Of a stretch of 64,000 nt of DNA, positions 57,770-64,000 are shown piece by piece. Origin of the DNA: Plicaturopsis crispa FD-325 SS-3 (lineage: Eukaryota; Basidiomycota; Agaricomycetes; Amylocorticiales; Amylocorticiaceae). The translations under genes were made by a program, and so were the position numbers. The stretch is taken from positions 1,195,128 through 1,259,127 of the forward strand of contig KN832562.1 of assembly GCA_000827205.1 (NCBI GenBank). The letters run 5' to 3'. Under the pieces are notes generated by a model. The model worked only from the letters and a program-made list of their open reading frames with translations. It had not been told where the DNA came from and ran no database searches. How positions within the stretch are numbered: position 1 is the stretch's first letter; each line of letters begins with the position of its first letter.

Positions 57770-58200
57770 TCCCACGTACGCTACGTACGCCGTATGCCGC
57801 GTCCCGAGACCTCGCATGCCGCATCCCGCGTTCTTGCACGCTGTGCTCCACGTCCTTGTACGCCGTGTCCCGAGCCCCCGCACACCACATTCCTCATCCT
57901 CGCACGTCGAGTCCCGCGTTATTGCCCTGTAAGGCTCGCATCCTCGCACGCCGCGTTCCGCGCCCTCGCACGCTGTGCTCCCCGTCCTTGCCCTGCCGGG
58001 CTCGCGTCTTTGCGCGCCGCCTCCCTGCACGCGTGTCCCGCTTCCTCGCACGCGGTGGACCGCGTTCTTGTATTGCGTGTCATGTGGGCTTGCACGCTGC
58101 CTCCCCACGCACCATGTCCCACTTCCTCGCAGCCCACATGTCTCGCGTTCTTGCACGCCGCATCCCGCGTTCTCGCAGCAGGAGCAGGCCCGCATGCCAC
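57770..58200. repeat. Minisatellite of about 30-bp GC-rich units
   Basis: Many variants of CCCGCGTTCTTGCACGCCG and CCTCGCACGCYGTGYYCC in tandem. It produces long overlapping open frames on both strands that share the repeat period; these are not taken as genes. Confidence 0.85.
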
Positions 58201-58479
58201 GGTGCCCTTTTCGCCAGAGCAGGGAGCCCCATGTAGCCGACCACTGCCAGTGAGACTGACACATGCGACCGTAAATTTACAACGAAAGAAAAAGACATAT
58301 ATTCACTATGCACTATTTGCTCATCATATTCCCTCGTCTCAATAGCTGGGCCATAGTTATGATACCGAACAGACCTCATTGAGCCAGTAACCGGGCCAAT
58401 AAACTAGTTGCAGCGAATATGAACAATATATTCCAGAGCATTATAGTAGCAAGATCATGGCATTTGTACATGCATCCAT

Positions 58480-59197
58480 TCAATCGCGCCTGCGCTTCCT
58501 GAAAATTGTTGCCGTGTTAGAATCAGCATGTCGCATGCATCCATGGCACTCACCCCCGGGTCAATGATGCTGATGATCCAGGATTACGGGCAGCGGCAGC
58601 GCGACGACCGACAGCATCGTGGCTCGGTTGGATGTTCCCATCCAATACAAGTGAGTTTCTACTCGCGATTGACATGGTTGATGACGTGGGCATAGAGGGA
58701 GCGAAAGGTGATCCTGCGAGAACAGGACTACGAGGGGGCGGGCAGCTTTCTGCGCCATAGAAGGCACCCTGGCGGTAGAGCCCTCGACGCGATGGCCTAG
58801 GTGGTGTGGACGCATCGGTGTCCGTTGATATATCTGGGGGGCTGGAATCACATTGACTCCGTGATTCTCCTTGCTCCGCACATGCTATTTGACGGATCGC
58901 GCTGTATGAACCCCTTAGAACGCTCAAGGAGAAAAGACCTTTCCCTGACGCACATTAGAAGGCCCGTCAAACGTTCAACTTCAGCTTGTAGTGTAGTATT
59001 CTTTGCGGCCAACTCCCGATTCTTGTCCCGCAGTGTGCGTGCGACGCCGGCGCTGGGTCGCTTGCGGGTGCGAGCAGTGCCGGTCGAGGACGTGCCTCCT
59101 GGGCCAGGGCTATGGGAAATTATGTATGATCAGTGTGCTGTCGGACAATTTATGCCTTGGATTGTGCATACCTAGATGTAGTATTATCAAAGTCCAT
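58480..59197 (-). CDS. Small coiled-coil protein, hypothetical
   Basis: Four exons, 59197-59172, 59109-58954, 58913-58554 and 58498-58480, keep phase and give 186 aa. It starts MDFDNTTSS, followed by a Gly/Thr/Arg-rich linker. Then comes a basic-to-coiled-coil segment (GVARTLRDKNRELAAKNTTL, then QAEVERLTGLLM) with heptad leucines that resembles a short bZIP or myosin-type coil. The remainder is Ser/Pro-rich and it ends KRRRD. A nuclear dimeric protein is possible, but the basic region lacks the bZIP Asn..Arg signature, so DNA binding is not claimed. Confidence 0.6.
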
Positions 59198-59796
59198 CGC
59201 TTGAGGGAGCCCTGATGTCCCGCAGTCGTGTACGAAAGCCTCTAACTTGGAGCTGGTGATCGGTGGGGGATCCTAAGTGCGGGCACGCAACCAGAACAAG
59301 GCCAGATAAATGCAGTGCATCCAGTCTCCGCCGGATCCGGGAGGGAGATGGGATGATACAGACGTCGACGCAATAAGTTGGGCTTACTGGAAATGAACAT
59401 AGGCACGTTTGGAGTATCATGGCCCTGGCCATGGGCAATCGTCTATAGGTGAATAGGGTGCCTCCCCAGGCCTACATCGCATGTTTGTTGAGAATCTTGC
59501 GTCGCATCGGTCAGTATATCGGCCATGGAAAGTGGAATGAGCGTGGCCAGATCTAATGCTTGTCCGGCAAGAGGAGCATGAGGAAGCCCAGCGCTGAGTT
59601 TTGATACGTATCTAAACAGGAAAGAAATCTTTGACTGGTTCCGCAACTTCGGCCCCGTCTTCCCCTCGACTGGTTTTGAAAGTATTTTGACGAATAAGGT
59701 TGTAGGCGCCTATGTATTTATAATGGCTTCGCGTGCTTCCGATCACTTGCCTGAGTTCCCTCCGACGATACTGAACTGCGCTCAATGTCTTGCCTC

Positions 59797-60204
59797 TCAA
59801 CTTATGCGACGCGATGAGATGGTATATCCATTCAAATGAACTCCTTGCTCAACGTGCACACACGTTGTAAACATGCGTGAGTCCCATGATTGATCTAGCT
59901 CGAAGCTGTCAGATTTTCCGTCCAAAAGTTGAAGGTGGGGCGGTACTTCTGGCCTCCAATCCTCACGGGTCCGATGTAATGAGGTAGAGCATGTTCTCCT
60001 CGTGCAGACACACAGATCAAGGTGATCCCACACTTGGGCGTGCCATATGTGGCATGGGCTGTAAACCTGCCTCAAATAACCCTTGGGCCTAGGGTCGAAG
60101 CTGATCAAGGAGCTGGGCACCAAATCAACACGCTCTTTCCATCGCGGATTCTGCATGCACCGGCGGAGGAGGAGCATCAAGCCTGATCGATGCATCCGAG
60201 TCAC
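59797..60204 (-). CDS. Uncertain open frame
   Basis: A single open frame of 135 codons starting with ATG. It contains a Trp/His-rich stretch (CHIWHAQVWDHLDLCVC) and no known motif. No neighbouring exon extends it convincingly. It may be chance. Confidence 0.2.
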   Translation of the reverse strand: MTRMHRSGLMLLLRRCMQNPRWKERVDLVPSSLISFDPRPKGYLRQVYSPCHIWHAQVWDHLDLCVCTRRTCSTSLHRTREDWRPEVPPHLQLLDGKSDSFELDQSWDSRMFTTCVHVEQGVHLNGYTISSRRIS

Positions 60205-60539
60205 GGTCGCTGCATCTGGCTAGCGTACATGTAGAGGTCTCGGTGCGTCTCTATATCGCGGGTCGTTCCAAACGGTATACTTGGCTAATCTGTAGCACGG
60301 ATGGCGAGGTTCTGCTGTCACAATCCTGGCACCGCCGGCATCTGTACATAATAACGGCGATTGCATGCCAGGCCTGTTCTACAAACCATACGGTGATCAT
60401 GAGTACTGGTGCTGTTTTAAATTACGGCCCTTTGAACGTCAATATCTTTTGCAAGCTCAAAGGTAGGCTTGAACCCCCCCCCCCCACCCCAGTACTGCAG
60501 CGCTCACTTCTGTGTGAACCCTAGGCTCTTGACCACAGC

Positions 60540-61435
60540 ATGAACCGCGACCATCCTCCTCCGCATCGCCAGCCATGGTTTTGCGCCCCGCCTGGACGGA
60601 ATTTCTATTTTGACCTCTACAGCTTTGTATTTTGTCTGGCTCTTTTTGCCCTGCTGAGGGACGTCAGCAACATTTCCATCGAAATATATCGCAGCGGGCC
60701 ATTCTCTGCATTTTACGGCGTCGCAATCTCGACATATGGGACCCTGGAGGCGTTCAAAAACACCTCCCACTATGATCTCGGGCCGATCCCCAGCCACACG
60801 GACCAGTGGACTGGTCTAGGAAGGTCGTCGTTCCCTCTAGACTCGGACATAGGGAGCATCTGGAACGACACTGCTCGTGTCCACCCGATAATCCCTACCG
60901 TCTCCCTCGAACTCCTTGACCTTGCGATCGAGCGAGAGCAGGCCAGAGAATTGTGGACCGCCTTCGATGAATCGTGAGTGTCCTTACACCGTCTCTTAGA
61001 TAGTACTTCTGACTGTATCGGGCTCCACTTTTCAGGCTTTCTGACGGCATGCAGAAGATATCCCAGTCGTTCCACTTATACCTAGGCACCGGCCCAGTAC
61101 ACTCCCTATTCTGTCGCATGCGCCGTTTCTGGGGCAGCCCGTGCCCTATGCAGATCCCCAGGGTGCTCATATCGGTCCAGGACGAGATGCATTTAGCGGT
61201 AACAGAGCTGAGGGGAAGGGTTCTCCACCTCATGCGCCAGGAGGGCCACATCGCCAGGTATATGGACGAGATGAAGAGGTTAGCCCTGGAGAACATGGGC
61301 CTTGGATCCAAGCCGGAGTCGTTGATTGCTCTCCGCACTTTTGATCGGCAAAGTAGAAGGCGGATCCAGGCAACTTTGGCTTTGGTTGTAGAACTTCATC
61401 AGGAATCACGTAGTAGTATACTGACAGGTATGTAG
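60540..61435 (+). CDS. Hypothetical protein with an N-terminal membrane segment
   Basis: Two exons, 60540-60973 and 61036-61435, joined in phase 2, give 277 aa. A hydrophobic segment at about residues 25-42 (FDLYSFVFCLALFALL) may be a membrane anchor. The second half is helical and charged (ISVQDEMHLAVTELRGRVLH, then YMDEMKRLALENMG) and probably forms a coiled coil. I recognise no family. An acceptor-like start upstream (60420-60530) raises the possibility of an additional 5' exon. A run of 12 C residues lies just upstream at about 60476. Confidence 0.6.
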
Positions 61436-61780
61436 ACACGATAGGCAGTTCTAGGTGGGTAGGCTACCCCCCAATCCCGTAGCCGTACATAGGCTGCAGG
61501 TACAAGTCTGTACCTTGCTATATCCTCAGGCATGTCTGTAGCCCAACATAGTCAACATCATATATATATATGCCTGTAGACCTGCGCGTATGTAGTGATA
61601 TGTAGTCCATCCCACACTCTATAGTAATAGCTGCAGCCAAACTCTGAATCGGAATAATTCGCCCGCAAAAAGATTTTAAATGCAAAATATTTGGTATTGC
61701 TGAGCGGCCAGCCAGCTCACAGTACTACGAACGTCCTCTAGATTGCAGAAACCATGTGTCGTATCAGTGCCCCGTGTAAT

Positions 61781-64000
61781 CTAGACCCCCTGTGCGTCCT
61801 GTTCATCCGAGTTGTCTGTCCAACCCGGCGGAAACTTCCTTGCAGTCCTCGCCCTGACGGAGCGCTCGAAGTCCCCAACCGATAGTCGTACTTCTGGAGC
61901 TGGAGGCGGGGTGGAAGCGCCTGCACATGTACTGTTATTGCAGAATATTAGTCAAAAGCTGTACCGGAAGGTTGAGCAACTCACAGGCCCATCTCGTATA
62001 TGTCAGACATAATTGAGGCAAAGTTGAGGCTATTGTACTTCTCGAAATCGTTGAGGATCTGCAAGTGGGCCTGCTGAAGCGGTTTGCAAAGTAGTTCACT
62101 GAAGTCGGCGTCTTTTTGCGAGCCGGTAGAGTATTCATCGATGCAATGCTCAATCTGGCGGGGAAAAGGTAGTATTGTCAGTGACGATACACTCGAGCAA
62201 AAAGACTGTGGACCGTACAGCTGTAAACACGAGAGCAATGGTGACAGCTTGAAGAGGCTTGAAGAAGGTTGTTTCTGTTACACCCTCGTCGACTCGATTG
62301 ACAAACCACATAGCGTTCACGATCTCCTGGACCAGCCGACTTTCACAGAGACCGACACGCTCCTCGGGATCCTATATTACGAAAGATATAAGTCGCAGCA
62401 CATGAGAGTGGGAATCAAGATGATACAGACCGCGTAGAGGTAACCAGAATTTGCTTTGAGCAGCTCGACGAGGTCGCGATTATGATCGACATCGTAGTCA
62501 TCCTTCCCGGAGTGGAAGCCGAAGTAGCCCTTCACGATTGGGCGCGCTTTGGTAACAAGCTCACCACGCACTTGCGAGCCACGGCGCACGATCTGTAGTA
62601 AGCGAGGAAGATACTCATAAGCACAACGTAGCACTGCCCGTAGTTTAGTTTCAAGCACATACCAGTAGCCGAAGTGTTTCATTGAACTCCTGCCCTTCAA
62701 ACTCCTTCAGATGGCATGCCTCGGACCATGCCTGCGAAGCGGCGACATCCCGAGAGTTGTCCTCGGGATAGGGGTTGATCGCGCATAGCCAGGAGCGATA
62801 CAGCCTGATTGCAACTTTGAGAACAGCCTTAGTATCAAAGCTCTCAAGGGCTTTCGCGGTATGACGACTTCGGCGCTTGCTTTTCTTGCGGGTACGCTGC
62901 TTCGACTTGGGTTCCAAGGATGGCGCATTGCTTTCTTGATCGCCCCGCGCCGCTGTTGAGCGGTGCTTCTTTTTTGGTCGTTCACGTTCCGATTCGTCCA
63001 TATCCGGGGATGCTGGTAAACGCTTTACCTTGGCGGGAGGTGTGTCTTCAGCCTCCGAGAGGAAGAGGTGTTCATCCTCTGTCAAGTAAAGGTCAGTAAA
63101 ACAGAAGTAGAAAAGAAGAACTTAAACGTACCTGGCACTTAAGACAGAGACGACGACAAGCATTAGTTATCACTACTGAGTCACGAGTGAGACAAGACGT
63201 AGATACATACATTCACGTTGCGCTTCCCGGGAGGCACGGGCAGGTTTTTGGTGCGACTGGGACACGGGCAGTGCTGTCAAGTCGGGAACCGCCTCTTTGC
63301 GCAAGACAGCGCCCTTTGGAGCCTCGCTGACGACCTTGAAGACAATCTGATGGTAGAGAATTTCAGTACGGAGGCGACACAGTCACAAAAAGTTGTACCT
63401 TTGACTCGCGGCCAGTTGGCTTCGCGAAACTTGCGTCCTGCGCGTCCTCGTCCATCTCATCGAGGGCCTCGGAGGCAATGCGCGGCTTGCGCTTCTGACT
63501 CTGCTCGACTTTGGGATCCACCGGAGCCGCATCACTGCCACTGCCTGGCGCTCGTGAGCTGCTGTCTTCATCCTCACTGCCGTCACCCTCTGAGCTAGTT
63601 TCCTCGCCGCTACTGCTTACGGAAGCATCGTCGTCCTTTTCTTCATCCCAGTCTTCGTTGTCACTGACCTCTGTCTTTGGGATCGGATCACATTTCGCGA
63701 GTGCGGCAGCCTCCTTGGCACGCTCAAGTGCTGCCTACGTTGTCATGTATGAGAGCACAATTCAACTACGCGCAATGATGTGACAACGGCATACCTGCTT
63801 TGCGGATGCCTTCGCATCAAAGGCGGCCTTGTCCTCTTCGAGTGCCTTTTTTTTGGCCTTTTTGGCGTCCGCGAGTGCCTTTCGTGCCACTTTTTCTGCC
63901 TTTTGCTGAACTGTAAGACCTTGGATTAGCCTACGAGATGCACGAATCAAGATATAGACCATCGACAAGTAAACTTACTGCCCCATTCCTTTGCATTCGA
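61781..64000 (-). CDS. DUF6532-family protein, 5' end beyond the window
   Basis: The gene enters from the right edge (exon ending at 63979) and continues through 63919-63795, 63734 onward, an exon ending at 63217, an optional 6-nt exon 63137-63132, 63078 onward and several more to a stop at 61783-61781. The N-terminal part is Lys/Ala-rich coiled coil (KAEKVARKALADAKKAKKKA) and an acidic Ser/Asp/Glu linker. The globular C-terminal part has the DUF6532 pattern: AIRLYRSWLCAINPYPED, then QVRGELVTKARPIVKGYFGF, NAMWFVNRVDEGV, ALVFTA and IEHCIDEYSTGS. It ends with a basic ARKFPPGWTDN tail. Function unknown; the family is common in mushroom-forming fungi and frequently found among repeats. No disruption is seen in the visible part. 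Confidence 0.8.

Noticed and set aside
57703-58345. Overlapping open frames of about 180 codons on both strands
   Set aside because: All lie in the 30-bp minisatellite and share its period.

Overview
This window looks like a transposon-rich, accessory stretch of a filamentous basidiomycete genome, most likely an Agaricomycete. The evidence is dense short introns (about 45-80 nt, GTNNGY...YAG), and gene families typical of that group: KDZ transposases with a CxC2 Cys cluster, a TET/JBP dioxygenase, DUF6532, fungal CACTA Tnp2, PIF/Harbinger and a chromodomain-bearing Ty3/gypsy element. No tRNA, rRNA, CRISPR or bacterial-type gene was recognised. Exon structures were read by eye from splice signals and reading phase and have no transcript support.

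Layout. 0-1.7 kb: 3' end of a Ty3/gypsy chromovirus and its 3' LTR. 3.6-9.6 kb: three minus-strand short-chain dehydrogenases; two are tandem paralogues with the same intron positions except for one extra intron. A small TA-flanked inverted-repeat element (4.76-5.63 kb) lies between the first and second. 11.1-11.8 kb: a short helical protein resembling the N-terminal bundle of MLKL/HeLo-like cell-death proteins. 12.96-16.58 kb: a complete PIF/Harbinger transposon with 194-bp terminal inverted repeats, a DDE transposase and a SANT/Myb-like partner. About 18.67-30.87 kb: a 12-kb KDZ-type element, the most interesting object here. Between related terminal inverted repeats it carries a 1095-aa KDZ transposase, a TET/JBP-type 2-oxoglutarate/Fe(II) dioxygenase with complete catalytic residues, a protein with two RNase H1-N (viroplasmin-type) domains, and an 889-aa unknown protein.

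34.3-40.1 kb: a CACTA/Tnp2 transposase gene, split by a 1565-bp solo LTR with a perfect 5-bp target duplication and probably also damaged by an internal deletion. 41.7-44.4 kb: a WD40-repeat protein with a C-terminal membrane segment. 45-49 kb: two lineage-type hypothetical genes. 49.7-51.6 kb: an F-box/LRR-like protein. 52.0-53.4 kb: a second, different 2OG-Fe(II) dioxygenase. 54.4-55.0 kb: a Tourist-like MITE. 55.5-58.2 kb: dispersed repeats, one small gene and a minisatellite. 58.5-64 kb: a coiled-coil protein, a small membrane-associated protein and a DUF6532 gene that runs off the right edge.

Working together. The KDZ transposase, TET/JBP enzyme, RNase H1-N protein and large companion lie inside one pair of inverted repeats and probably move as a unit. 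By family knowledge, such an element could excise and insert itself and also oxidise 5-methylcytosine in its own or neighbouring DNA. The remaining host-type genes look like scattered accessory genes rather than one pathway.
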